Source of the DNA: Bacteroidales bacterium UBA5548
GTDB lineage: Bacteria; Bacteroidota; Bacteroidia; Bacteroidales; UBA932
Reading direction: 5' to 3'
Assembly: GCA_002425935.1 (NCBI GenBank)
Contig: DINE01000027.1
Span: 142,056-164,639 of the forward strand
Length of the DNA stretch: 22,584 bases
Positions 14,227 through 22,584 of this stretch are shown piece by piece. The notes beneath the pieces are model-generated. The model was not told the DNA's origin, did no database searches, and saw only the letters and a list, made by a program, of their open reading frames with translations. The number at the start of each line of letters is the position of its first letter. Positions within the stretch are counted from its first letter, which is position 1. Position numbers and translations under genes: made by a program.

Positions 14227-16398
14227 GTGAAAAAATTATTAACCCTTTTGTTTGTTATATTTTTTGTAACAACAAAATCTTTTGCAGATGAGGGAATGTG
14301 GCTGATTAACCTTCTGGATAAACAGCTTCATGAACTTATGGCAAGTAAAGGTCTCAAGCTTAAACCCGGCGAAATTTACAATGTAGACGGAGGAGCTTTG
14401 ACCGACGCAATTGTGGCTATTGACGGAGGGATGTGCAGCGGAAGCATTATCTCTTCAAAGGGCCTCATGATTACAAACCACCACTGTGCGTACGGAGACA
14501 TTCACTCTCTTAGCACCCCGGACAAAAACTATCTTGAAGATGGTTTCTGGGCTATGAAGATGAGTGACGAAGTTCCGATTAAAGGGAAAAGTGTCACTTT
14601 TCTGAGAAGTGTAACCGATGTAACCGAAATGGTAACAAAGATTATCGACAGTCTTGATGCGGCAGGACCAAGAGGTCTCTTCTTTATGAACAGGGTATCT
14701 GGTATTGTTGAGAAGAGATATGAAAACATCCCTTACGAGAAGGGATTATCATCTATGTGGAGAGGGTCTAAGTACTACCTCTATTTTTATGAGACCTATT
14801 CAGATGTGAGGCTTGTAGGAGCTCCTCCGGTTTCGATAGGTGCATTTGGCGGAGAGACCGATAACTGGGGATGGCCTCAGCACAAAGGCGATTTTGCAAT
14901 GTACAGGGTTTATGCCTCACCTGATGGAAAACCTTCGGAGTATTCAGCGGAGAATGTTCCAATGGAGGCAAAAAAATTCCTTACTGTTTCGGCAAAGGGT
15001 GTGAAAGAGAATGACTTTACTATGGTAATAGGCTATCCGGGAAGGACAAACAGATATATGTCATCATTTGAACTAAGGGAGAAGTTCCAAATTTTGAATC
15101 CCGTAATAAGCGGAGTCAGAAGGTCTAAGCTTGAAGTCTGGAAAAAGTATATGGATGCATCAGACAAAACGAGGCTTATTTATGCCGATAAATACTTTGG
15201 AATAAGTAATTATACCGATTATGCAAAGTGGGAAAACCTCTGTGTTGACAGATTTGATGTAATTGAAAAACTTGAAGAGAGAGAGGTTGAACTTCAGAAA
15301 TGGATAATGGCAGACGCCAAAAGAGCTGAAAAATATGGGAGTATGCTCCAAAACCTAAGAAAAGCATACGAGATTAAAGCTGATATTACAAAAGTCAGAG
15401 AGTATTTCAGAGAATCAATGGTAAGAGGTGCAGAACTTGTTGGCCTTGGCCAGCGTTTTCAGGGGCTGGTTTCAACACTTACACGTGCCGGAAAAGAGGA
15501 GTTTACTCTCGAAGATAAAGAGATTGCAAACTTTAAGGAGATTGCACTTAAAACTATAAGCGAACTTGATGTTGAAGCCGACAGAGAGCTCTTTAAGGTA
15601 ATGGTAAAATACTACCTGAAAGAGGTTCCTGTAAGCTTTTACGACCAGGCGTTTATAACACTTCTGGATAAATTCGGAGGCAACAGTGACCAGCTTGCAG
15701 ATTTTATTTACGACAACAGCGTTATCACCTCTGCAGATAGACTTAATAAATTTTTTGCTGAAAAGAGAAGCGTCAAAGATATTGAATCAGATCCTGTTAT
15801 TGATGTTGTAAAAACTATTGGCATACGAAAATACAATGCAATGGAGGATTCTCTTCTCAAAGTTGCTGCTCTGGACCCTGCCAAAGAGAGAGGAGATTAT
15901 GTAAGAGCAATGTATGAGATGCAGATTGAAAAGGGAGAGAACATTTATCCGGATGCAAATTCAACCATGAGACTAACCTTTGGAGAGGTTGGAGGCATTA
16001 AGGCAAAAGATGCTGTCTACTACCACTACCTAACTACTTCAACCGGCATTTTAGAAAAGCAAAACCCTAATGACTATGAGTTCAAAATCAAACCTGACCT
16101 TAAAGCTGCCCTTGAGAGAGGCGATTGGGGCAGATGGGGAACTAACGGCGTTCTATATGTAAACTTCTTGTCTGACAACGATATTACCGGAGGTAATTCA
16201 GGAAGTGCAGTGATTAACGGCAACGGTGAGCTGATTGGTCTTGCATTTGACGGTAACCGTGAATCTATGGCCGGTGATGTTTACTATGTTGAGGGTTACT
16301 GCAAATCTGTTTGTGTTGACATCAGATATGTGCTTTGGGTAGTTGATAAGTACGCTGGTGCCGGACATCTTATCAACGAAATGAATATCGTTTTTTAG
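14227..16398 (+). CDS. S46 dipeptidyl-peptidase, DPP7-like (second copy)
   Basis: This secreted peptidase of 723 residues is clearly paralogous to the product of 9879-12047 along its whole length. Both share, for example, AYGDIHSLSTPDKNYLEDGF after the catalytic His. The start is a GTG codon, chosen because it gives a complete signal peptide (cleavage probably after Ala20) and the conserved mature start DEGMWL. The triad is His86 in TNHHC, Asp222 in HKGDFAMYR, and Ser658 in GGNSGSA. The residue 18 after the serine is Gly676, so this copy also looks DPP7-like rather than Asp/Glu-specific. The two copies diverge most in the helical domain between about 320 and 560, which shapes access to the active site. 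It stands alone on the plus strand and ends before a two-way terminator. Confidence 0.95.
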   Translation: MKKLLTLLFVIFFVTTKSFADEGMWLINLLDKQLHELMASKGLKLKPGEIYNVDGGALTDAIVAIDGGMCSGSIISSKGLMITNHHCAYGDIHSLSTPDKNYLEDGFWAMKMSDEVPIKGKSVTFLRSVTDVTEMVTKIIDSLDAAGPRGLFFMNRVSGIVEKRYENIPYEKGLSSMWRGSKYYLYFYETYSDVRLVGAPPVSIGAFGGETDNWGWPQHKGDFAMYRVYASPDGKPSEYSAENVPMEAKKFLTVSAKGVKENDFTMVIGYPGRTNRYMSSFELREKFQILNPVISGVRRSKLEVWKKYMDASDKTRLIYADKYFGISNYTDYAKWENLCVDRFDVIEKLEEREVELQKWIMADAKRAEKYGSMLQNLRKAYEIKADITKVREYFRESMVRGAELVGLGQRFQGLVSTLTRAGKEEFTLEDKEIANFKEIALKTISELDVEADRELFKVMVKYYLKEVPVSFYDQAFITLLDKFGGNSDQLADFIYDNSVITSADRLNKFFAEKRSVKDIESDPVIDVVKTIGIRKYNAMEDSLLKVAALDPAKERGDYVRAMYEMQIEKGENIYPDANSTMRLTFGEVGGIKAKDAVYYHYLTTSTGILEKQNPNDYEFKIKPDLKAALERGDWGRWGTNGVLYVNFLSDNDITGGNSGSAVINGNGELIGLAFDGNRESMAGDVYYVEGYCKSVCVDIRYVLWVVDKYAGAGHLINEMNIVF

Positions 16399-16436
16399 AG
16401 CCCAACTTATAACAGTAAACGAACCACTAAAAAAGA

Positions 16437-16466
16437 AAAAGAGGACACCCTGGGGCGTCCTCTTTT
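16437..16466. terminator. Bidirectional terminator between converging genes
   Basis: Perfect 10-bp arms (16437-16446 and 16457-16466, AAAAGAGGAC) enclose a 10-base loop. There is a T-run at the plus side (CTCTTTT) and a longer one on the minus side (TTTTTCTTTT). It lies 39 bases after the second S46 stop and 23 bases from the stop of the opposing barrel gene, so it can end both transcripts. Confidence 0.85.
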
Positions 16467-16488
16467 GAAATATAGCGTGTTAGTCGTT

Positions 16489-18108
16489 TTAGAATGAGTA
16501 ACCTAAGGCCAGACTAAATATGCCTGCATTGCCTCCGGTATGATACTTAAGGTCTGAGGCAGATGTGAAAGAGTATTTGGTGTCAAGATATACAGATCCG
16601 GCAGTTCTCTTTGTCATGACAAATTTTGAGTATCTGAATCCAACTTCGCCAAGGAGCTTGCCTTTGGTCATGTATTCGTACTCTCTGCTTAGCATATCCA
16701 TTTTGTGATCTGGAATAATCTCTTCTGAAATCTGGTCTGAAGCACCGGCTGCTGTATGCATCTTGAGCTTGTCTCCGTTGCCCATACTGTAACCTCCCAT
16801 AAGAGAAAGGTCAATCATACCCTTTTGCATAAGGAAGTTTTTATTAATCTTGCCATATCCGGTTGTGATATTTACCTCCTGACTAAAATAGAATGGTACA
16901 ACCAGCGAACTTACAGCAGAGTATGATGAGAACTGATAGCCTGCTTTAAAGTTCCAGTCCGGGCTGCATTTAAATTTACCCAGCGCAAGTTCATATTCGG
17001 CACTCATGTCAAACGACCTCTTTGCAAAGGCTTTATTTTTGCCGTACTGAATAATTGTTGTTATCCCTCCTATTCTCTCTGTGTTTGTAACATTGTCATA
17101 ATTAACTGCATCTGAATAGTTGGTTTTCACCTTAAGGTAGTGTCTCATCTCATCCTGTTCAAACTGAGCTATCCCTTTGTACTCAATTGTAGTGCCTTCA
17201 TTTTGAGTATAAGCTCTGTCTTTTCCCGGACCCGTAAGACCATCCTGAAACTTGTAAGTGAGCTCATTATGGAATCTAAATCTGTCTTTAACGTACTCAA
17301 TTTGCACAGAACCTCCCTGAATCACATCTACAAATTCTCTTGAGAGATTGAGCTCTGCCTGATTCCAAATATCAAACAATCCAAACCAAAGACCTTTAAA
17401 GTTATATCCGGTATAGAGAATTTCATCTTCTGCAATTTTTGAATAAGCAACTTTTTCATGAAATTTCCTGTAGTAGTAGTTTAGTCCGAAGTTGAAATTT
17501 TCTGTTTTATACAAAAACCCGGCAGTTGTTTCAAAGTCCAGAAGATCGGTTCTGTGTCTCAGGTCTTTTCTTTTGGCAAGCATTGCTGTTTCATAATTTA
17601 CCTGCAGACCAAATATGAGATTGTCTGAAAGAGGAGAAGAAAATCCCCCATTTAGTTTGTAACTCTCTTTAGCTTTAACTGCAGGTCTGTCATCAGCAAC
17701 TGACAACATATATCTTTCAGGGTATATTAAGCCCGACCATGTCATGTTTTGTCCCTTGAAATTGTTATAATCAATTTTGCCAAAGAACGTTGTTTTCTTG
17801 AATTTTGTGTAAGAGGCTGTTCTAAGACCGAAATTGTAGCTATTGTCCGATTCGTAGAATTTTACAAACGGGCCATCGTTTTTGCCAAAGTAAGTCTCAA
17901 TATATGAAGAGTTGTTAAAGTCAATAAATTGTAAACCTGCGGCATTGTAGCTATCTGTCCATGTCTGTTTTCTCTGTAAGTCATCAAAGTGATACAGACA
18001 CTTTTCCTGCACCTGCTTTTTTGCTTGTGCCGTTACCGGTTTCATAAAAACCAGCTGGCAAAGAATAAGTGCAGATATTATAAATGTATATTTAATTTTT
18101 AATTTCAT
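16489..18108 (-). CDS. DUF6850-type outer-membrane beta-barrel protein
   Basis: The 539-residue protein has a signal peptide (cleavage probably near residue 28, VTAQA). The rest is dominated by alternating aromatic and polar strands of the beta-barrel type (for example FGLQVNYETAML, NFGLNYYYRKF, FSLALGYSF). It ends in Phe after a strand, the usual recognition signal for outer-membrane assembly. The pattern and gene context match the DUF6850 family of Bacteroidota. The N-terminal part (about 30-75) before the first strands could form a small periplasmic or plug-like segment. The function is unknown. It is the third gene of a tight operon, 14 bp after the DUF4876 lipoprotein gene, so it probably works with that lipoprotein and the TonB-dependent receptor. 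Confidence 0.82.
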   Translation of the reverse strand: MKLKIKYTFIISALILCQLVFMKPVTAQAKKQVQEKCLYHFDDLQRKQTWTDSYNAAGLQFIDFNNSSYIETYFGKNDGPFVKFYESDNSYNFGLRTASYTKFKKTTFFGKIDYNNFKGQNMTWSGLIYPERYMLSVADDRPAVKAKESYKLNGGFSSPLSDNLIFGLQVNYETAMLAKRKDLRHRTDLLDFETTAGFLYKTENFNFGLNYYYRKFHEKVAYSKIAEDEILYTGYNFKGLWFGLFDIWNQAELNLSREFVDVIQGGSVQIEYVKDRFRFHNELTYKFQDGLTGPGKDRAYTQNEGTTIEYKGIAQFEQDEMRHYLKVKTNYSDAVNYDNVTNTERIGGITTIIQYGKNKAFAKRSFDMSAEYELALGKFKCSPDWNFKAGYQFSSYSAVSSLVVPFYFSQEVNITTGYGKINKNFLMQKGMIDLSLMGGYSMGNGDKLKMHTAAGASDQISEEIIPDHKMDMLSREYEYMTKGKLLGEVGFRYSKFVMTKRTAGSVYLDTKYSFTSASDLKYHTGGNAGIFSLALGYSF

Positions 18109-18122
18109 AATCCTGAGTTTTA

Positions 18123-19388
18123 CTATTCTTTAATTGACTGACTTTGTCTGATGTAAAAATCATTCGCAGAGTTGTTTGTGTCCATATATACAATCCTGCC
18201 ACCGGCAGCTGCTGTTGCAATTGGATCAATTTTTCTGTGAACGGTTTTTCCTTGATAAGCTTCTGAATTCTCCATAAGAGCATAGCTGGCATCAATTGAT
18301 GCTGGTAATCTCTTATTTTTAGTTGAAGCATCAAAACACTCAACCCCATCAAGAACCCAGGTTGATGGGATAAGTACATACTCAGTAGCCGATGTAGTAC
18401 CAGGTTTACGACTTCTGTTTGCAGGGTTGTTTACATATGCCTGAGCTCCAACTTCAGGAATCCTGAAAATTACGGGAGCAGGACTACTAACAGAGAATGG
18501 ATAAGCAGTTGAAGTTCCCTCTTTCCACAACAAATCAAGCCACCTTCCCACTAGATTTGGTCCCGGAGAAGGGTGATAGGAGGCGTTTGTATATCTCTGA
18601 TTATAGCAAACCCAATATCCGGGTACATTTAAATTAACCGACATTGGTCTTAGAATAGTATGATCAACGGCAGCTGATAGAGCAACTACAGCAGTTTCTC
18701 CGGGTTGCAGTGGATGGCTTTTACCATTCCCCGGGAATTGCCATACAGCCTCAATTATTGGGATAGTATCTCTTATCACCCTTTGTCCATCTTTGATATA
18801 TGACCACGGTGAAGGATTTGTTGGAGCATTATATGGCTCAACGATTCCAAAACAGACACTATCTAGATAGGCGACCTCATCACTATTGTTATAAAGAGCA
18901 ATATATTTATCATACTGAAAATTTTTCAAATCCGTACCGATACATCCTCTGTAATAAATCTCTTTAATAATGAGCTGGCCTGCATAGGATAAAACTAATT
19001 CTACATTTACACTAAGGTCTCCCTTAAGTGTGTCGATCAGGCGTACCTGGTCAATACTGCGGTTGAAAATTGGGATGGCTCCTGATACAGGAGTGCCTTT
19101 ATCTGTAACAGAAATTCTGTAAAACCCATATTGAAGGTCAATCGAAGCTTTTCCATTGTTGTCTGACACAATGTTATATACAGCACCGTTTGTTGGATTT
19201 ATAACAGTAATTTCAGCTCCCGCTTTTTGTTCATGCTCAAACCCTTCAGGGTAGATGAGATTGATGTTTAGTTTTCTTGACCCCTCTGCATACGGATTGC
19301 TGTCAATAAGATCATTCAATTTCTGCTGACAAGAAGATACAAGGCCAACTAAAACAAGTAACATTAATATATATAAACCTTTTTTCAT
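18123..19388 (-). CDS. DUF4876 lipoprotein
   Basis: The 421-residue protein has a lipoprotein signal with lipobox LVSSC (Cys20). Residues about 40-120 look like a carboxypeptidase-regulatory or Ig-like beta-sandwich (AGAEITVINPTNGAVY, then GKASIDLQYGFYRISV). Residues about 135-400 form the DUF4876 body, whose LIIKEIYYRG and KYIALYNNSDEVAYLD segments recall lamin-tail-like folds of surface proteins. No enzyme motif is visible. The family is typically encoded beside TonB-dependent receptors, and a role as a surface-exposed ligand-binding partner is the natural inference. I do not see an acidic surface-export signal right after Cys20 (QQKLNDLID), so whether it faces outward is open. It lies 12 bp after the receptor gene. 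Confidence 0.88.
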   Translation of the reverse strand: MKKGLYILMLLVLVGLVSSCQQKLNDLIDSNPYAEGSRKLNINLIYPEGFEHEQKAGAEITVINPTNGAVYNIVSDNNGKASIDLQYGFYRISVTDKGTPVSGAIPIFNRSIDQVRLIDTLKGDLSVNVELVLSYAGQLIIKEIYYRGCIGTDLKNFQYDKYIALYNNSDEVAYLDSVCFGIVEPYNAPTNPSPWSYIKDGQRVIRDTIPIIEAVWQFPGNGKSHPLQPGETAVVALSAAVDHTILRPMSVNLNVPGYWVCYNQRYTNASYHPSPGPNLVGRWLDLLWKEGTSTAYPFSVSSPAPVIFRIPEVGAQAYVNNPANRSRKPGTTSATEYVLIPSTWVLDGVECFDASTKNKRLPASIDASYALMENSEAYQGKTVHRKIDPIATAAAGGRIVYMDTNNSANDFYIRQSQSIKE

Positions 19389-19400
19389 CTCTCTCTAAGT

Positions 19401-22271
19401 TTAAAATTTAATTCTGAGTGTTGCTCCGTATGCAAATCCTATATTTCTGGAATATCTTAGGCCAGTTGCCCAACTTTCAAGATAAGGATTGCTCTTTGTG
19501 AAGTTATTTACATAAAATGATAGAGAAGCAAGATCTCCAATCTCTTTTGTAAGACTGATGTTTGACATAAAATATGCTCCATTTCCGTCTCTGGCATAAC
19601 CATAGGTAGTATTAGAACGGCCAATTAAATATGCAAAACGTGGATCATTTGCTTCTGTCTGTGTAAATGGTTTTACAACTCCGTCAAATCCCATGTATGC
19701 CACCGGCCATACACCAGAATAGTACTCTTTTTGATCATATACGCTTCTGTTTACTTTATTTCCGTTTTCATCAACCAGATATGCCCACTCTTCCCCATTG
19801 TAGTAAGTTAGATTTTGTGACCTGTTAAATATTGTACCTTCTACTCTTAAAGAGACAGTCATTCGAATCTCAGGGATATGGGTAGTCGCGGTAAGATTTG
19901 CTGTAAGCCCGTCTGCCCAGCCCCCATTATAGGTGATGGTTCTTGTTGTTCCGCCAAGATAGAAAGCGGCATACTCATATGACCTACCAGCATTGGCAGG
20001 AAGAGTTGAGTGAGGTCTGTTTGTGTATGAAGAGTTCAGTCTTTCTGAAACCTCTTTTGCGTAAGAGTATCTTGCATCAAATCTGAAAGATGTTCGGATT
20101 GACTCAACTTTTCCGAAATCTACTGTTAATTCGAGACCCTGTCTGGTACTTGGATCCCCGTTGGCCTGCATTCCATTTGTGATAAACAGTGTGTCATTAA
20201 CCGATGTAGGGATTAGCTTTTCACCCAGAGACGGGTTGTCTTTGTCTTTAACATATATATTTCCTGTTACCCTGTCTACTCTGAACTCAGGATTGTTTGG
20301 AACTGCAAAATTTTCATCGCTCTTTTTATATGCATAAGGCACATGATAACTCTCTGTAATATATGGAGTAAGGGACTTATTGTTGTAATATACAAGGCTT
20401 ACTCCAATGCCTCCGATATTTGCATCAATACCATACTCCATATTACGGCTCCTTGACCATTTGAGCTCAGGGTTAAAGTAATCCCTGAAGACATTTGTAT
20501 TGGAAACATAGAAGTAGTTATTTTGTGTGCCATAGTTTTTTGAATAAACCATTATATCACGGTATTTATCCATTGGGAAAAGTATGTTAAATGAAGGAAG
20601 TTTTTCCATCATTCCCCATCCTCCTCTTATGCTTAGGCCTCTTAAGAATCCTTTATTGCCTTTTTGCTCAACAAGAGTATATCTTCCGTTGAAACGTGGT
20701 GAGGCCGATAAAGCATTATCGTATGCCATATCCTGAATGATATTACTCTCAAACCTTACACCTCCAACAAGTGACAGTGTTGTTTTACCTATAGGAATAG
20801 TAACATTATCTTCAATATAAGCATTTATATTATGCATGAATGGGATATCTGTGTATGGTCTTGGCCTGTAACCGTCGGGATAGAGGTTTTTTTCATAATC
20901 TTCACCTTTACCAATATTACCGTTAGTAGACCATCCTATACCGGCTTTTATTTTGTTTAGAACCTCTCCGTATCTTTTGTTAAGTGTGTACTTTAAGTTA
21001 GCACCAATATTAATGCTTTTGCTATCAATCATCTTTAGGTTGTAAAACTGTGCCGGCAAATAGTTTGTTTCGAAGTAACCATTCTCTGTTGAATTACTGG
21101 CAGGTCTTAATGTTGCATAAGAGTAATAAAGATTATCTTCACTGTAATCGTCTTTATAACTGGCCGACAAACTAAGATCCAGACCTGTTATATATTCACT
21201 GTTGATAAGCCAGTTTACACTTGTTCCAAATCTAAAAGCATTGTCGGAAGTCATTGAGTAGGTGTCTTTATAAGCATCAGGGTCCTGCTTTGAGTCCTGA
21301 CGACCAATTGTCCCTCCAATATTCACATTAAACTGAACAGGTTTTCCTTCTCTGTTGAATGTGTTTGAGTAGTTCAGCCCGTAACCGTTTCTAAAGTAGG
21401 TTGTGTATGGAGAAACAGGATTCTGGAATGCATGTGCATATTCAGCATTAATATTGAGGATTCCTCTCTCTTTTTTCAAATCCAGACCTTTACTTACCGA
21501 AACCTGCTTGGTTGTAGGGTTAAGAGATACCGATGTATTAAATGGTGAACGACCCTTTTTAGTGCGGATGATTACAAGACCTGAGGTCATATCTCCATAC
21601 TCAACAGATGGTACACCGGTGATAACTTCAATTGACTCAAAGTTTGATGCAGCCAGGTTTCTGGTATCAATACCGGTTGTTGATGAGAGGTTACTGTTTG
21701 ATGACAGTCTCACGCCATCAACTTCGACAGCTGTACCGAAGCTTCCGTTTCCGTCTCCACCCCTGATGTTAAAAATACTTTGGGTCATCAGGTTTGGGTT
21801 GACTGTTTTTCCACCTGGCAGAAGGCTCATAATGTCTGTAGGGTTAATAACCTGCAGGTGGTCAATTGCCTGTCTGTCCATTCTTGTTGAGGTGTTAATA
21901 GCACTCTTAACTTCAGTTGCAGTTACTGTAACCGAATTAAGTTTCAGATTCTCTTCTCTCACCTTCAAAGTCAGGTTTTCAATGTCTCTTTCGACGGCAA
22001 TTGTCATCTCAAGAGTCTGATAACCAAGGCAGGTAATTTGAAGTTTTGTTGTTCCTGCCTGAACTCTGTTAATTGTGAACGCACCTTTGGCGTCAGTTGT
22101 TCCCCAAAGGTTAAGATCAGGAAGTGAGACTAAAGCCATCTCGACAGGAAGGTTCGTCTCATTTTCGAGGACGAAACCCTTTACCGAGTACAGCCTTCTC
22201 GCTGTCTGGGCCGGCAAAACCGTTGCAAACCCAACACAGATAAGAAAAAATACCAATAGTTTCCTTTTCAT
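19401..22271 (-). CDS. TonB-dependent receptor with carboxypeptidase-like N-terminal domain
   Basis: This is an outer-membrane active transporter of 956 residues. The order is a signal peptide (cleavage near LPAQ, residue 22), a CarboxypepD_reg-like domain (about 28-108, including GAFTINRVQAGTTKL), a possible TonB box around SVTVTATE (113-120), a plug domain (about 122-237, with IFNIRGGDG and SIEVITGVPSVEYGDMTSG), and a 22-strand-type barrel ending in TLRIKF. It is SusC-like in its N-terminal extension, but no SusD gene follows, and the barrel is shorter than most SusC proteins. The neighbours (DUF4876 lipoprotein, then DUF6850-type barrel) suggest a three-part uptake system. The ligand cannot be read from the sequence. 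A partial gene ends 30 bp upstream on the same strand. Confidence 0.95.
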   Translation of the reverse strand: MKRKLLVFFLICVGFATVLPAQTARRLYSVKGFVLENETNLPVEMALVSLPDLNLWGTTDAKGAFTINRVQAGTTKLQITCLGYQTLEMTIAVERDIENLTLKVREENLKLNSVTVTATEVKSAINTSTRMDRQAIDHLQVINPTDIMSLLPGGKTVNPNLMTQSIFNIRGGDGNGSFGTAVEVDGVRLSSNSNLSSTTGIDTRNLAASNFESIEVITGVPSVEYGDMTSGLVIIRTKKGRSPFNTSVSLNPTTKQVSVSKGLDLKKERGILNINAEYAHAFQNPVSPYTTYFRNGYGLNYSNTFNREGKPVQFNVNIGGTIGRQDSKQDPDAYKDTYSMTSDNAFRFGTSVNWLINSEYITGLDLSLSASYKDDYSEDNLYYSYATLRPASNSTENGYFETNYLPAQFYNLKMIDSKSINIGANLKYTLNKRYGEVLNKIKAGIGWSTNGNIGKGEDYEKNLYPDGYRPRPYTDIPFMHNINAYIEDNVTIPIGKTTLSLVGGVRFESNIIQDMAYDNALSASPRFNGRYTLVEQKGNKGFLRGLSIRGGWGMMEKLPSFNILFPMDKYRDIMVYSKNYGTQNNYFYVSNTNVFRDYFNPELKWSRSRNMEYGIDANIGGIGVSLVYYNNKSLTPYITESYHVPYAYKKSDENFAVPNNPEFRVDRVTGNIYVKDKDNPSLGEKLIPTSVNDTLFITNGMQANGDPSTRQGLELTVDFGKVESIRTSFRFDARYSYAKEVSERLNSSYTNRPHSTLPANAGRSYEYAAFYLGGTTRTITYNGGWADGLTANLTATTHIPEIRMTVSLRVEGTIFNRSQNLTYYNGEEWAYLVDENGNKVNRSVYDQKEYYSGVWPVAYMGFDGVVKPFTQTEANDPRFAYLIGRSNTTYGYARDGNGAYFMSNISLTKEIGDLASLSFYVNNFTKSNPYLESWATGLRYSRNIGFAYGATLRIKF

Positions 22272-22301
22272 AGTTTAGATAATTAAGTTTATAAAGTAGC
22301 G

Positions 22302-22584
22302 TTAGTGTCGTTGAAGCGGATTGGTAATCAATTGTTTATTTTGTTTGTTATAATTTAAAAGGTTAAGTTCGATATCATCAAGTATTAAAGCATAGGGCGA
22401 ATATACAGTAATTGGATAATTATCGTACATCTTAACTTGAATTTGTTCTTTAGCTGAAACAGCCTTTATTCGCTTAAGAATAGTGGCATTCATGATAGTC
22501 AGAATAGTAGCAGATTTGACCAATATTTCGTTCCCGGTTTTTACATCAACTCTGTATATCTTTGGAGAGATATCATCTCTTAAT
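22302..22584 (-). CDS. C-terminal end of a gene entering from the right edge; possibly TldD/PmbA-like
   Basis: The minus-strand frame stays open from the window edge to the TAA at 22302-22304, giving 93 residues with the true start outside. Treating it as a short gene that begins at the TTG near 22521-22523 is less likely, because the residues before it (ISPKIYRVDVKTGNEIL) read naturally into the rest. The layout of a Y-R-V-D-x-K-T-G-x-E-x-L-V strand pair, then LKRIKAVS, then a strand like TVYSPYALILDDIEL, resembles the end of TldD/PmbA family proteins, which act in peptide maturation and degradation. This is a resemblance by eye only. It ends 30 bp before the TonB-dependent receptor start, so it could belong to the same transcript. 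Confidence 0.55.
   Translation of the reverse strand, partial: LRDDISPKIYRVDVKTGNEILVKSATILTIMNATILKRIKAVSAKEQIQVKMYDNYPITVYSPYALILDDIELNLLNYNKQNKQLITNPLQRH

Noticed and set aside
18092..18379. Minus-strand frame of 95 codons at the DUF4876/DUF6850 junction
   Set aside because: It is a shifted reading of the end of the DUF4876 gene; both real genes are intact and the frame shows no motif.
21403..22020. Open frame of 205 codons on the plus strand
   Set aside because: It is antisense to the plug and N-terminal domains of the TonB-dependent receptor, with no family resemblance and a composition that follows from the receptor's codons.
16489..22271. Sus-type glycan uptake locus
   Set aside because: There is a TonB-dependent receptor with a carboxypeptidase-like domain, but no SusD-type gene, no glycoside hydrolase and no anti-sigma factor in view; the lipoprotein is DUF4876.

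Overview
The window looks like chromosome from a Bacteroidota bacterium, most likely a proteolytic member of the Bacteroidales. The signs are AT-rich intergenic DNA without Shine-Dalgarno sequences, two S46 dipeptidyl-peptidases, a Lnb/DUF4105 membrane protein, a DUF4876 lipoprotein paired with a TonB-dependent receptor, and several lipoproteins with typical lipoboxes. I do not name a genus. I see no rRNA, tRNA, CRISPR array, insertion sequence, phage gene or plasmid origin, and no gene-free stretch longer than about 200 bases.

There are four directional blocks. Block 1 (80-6526, +) holds six closely spaced genes: a short membrane histidine kinase, a small secreted protein, a bifunctional NAD(P)H-hydrate repair enzyme, a DUF2179/UPF0316 membrane protein, an amidase lipoprotein, and a Lnb-type protein with a Cys/His periplasmic domain and five membrane helices. 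Only a hairpin after the kinase suggests a break. Block 2 (14033-6523, -) holds a large membrane polyferredoxin carrying heavy-metal-associated-like repeats, an S46 dipeptidyl-peptidase, an M16 zinc peptidase, a terminator, and a small repeat-bearing lipoprotein. Block 3 (14227-16398, +) is a second S46 dipeptidyl-peptidase, divergent from the polyferredoxin and starting with GTG. Block 4 (22584-16489, -) holds the end of a gene that enters from the right edge (perhaps TldD/PmbA-like), then a TonB-dependent receptor, a DUF4876 lipoprotein and a DUF6850-type outer-membrane barrel, spaced 12-30 bp apart. Blocks 3 and 4 converge on a bidirectional terminator.

The blocks fit peptide-based nutrition. 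Two secreted S46 enzymes and one M16 enzyme would break down peptides in the periplasm or at the envelope, and the receptor/lipoprotein/barrel operon would import an unidentified ligand. The Lnb-type protein would be expected to N-acylate lipoproteins such as the amidase and the DUF4876 protein.

I see no clear-cut new defence or mobile system. The most unusual item is the polyferredoxin. It joins a NapH/CcoG-like core to at least two mutually similar HMA-like units, the first with only one of the two metal-binding cysteines, and it leads an operon of secreted peptidases. The receptor-DUF4876-DUF6850 operon is the second item worth following.
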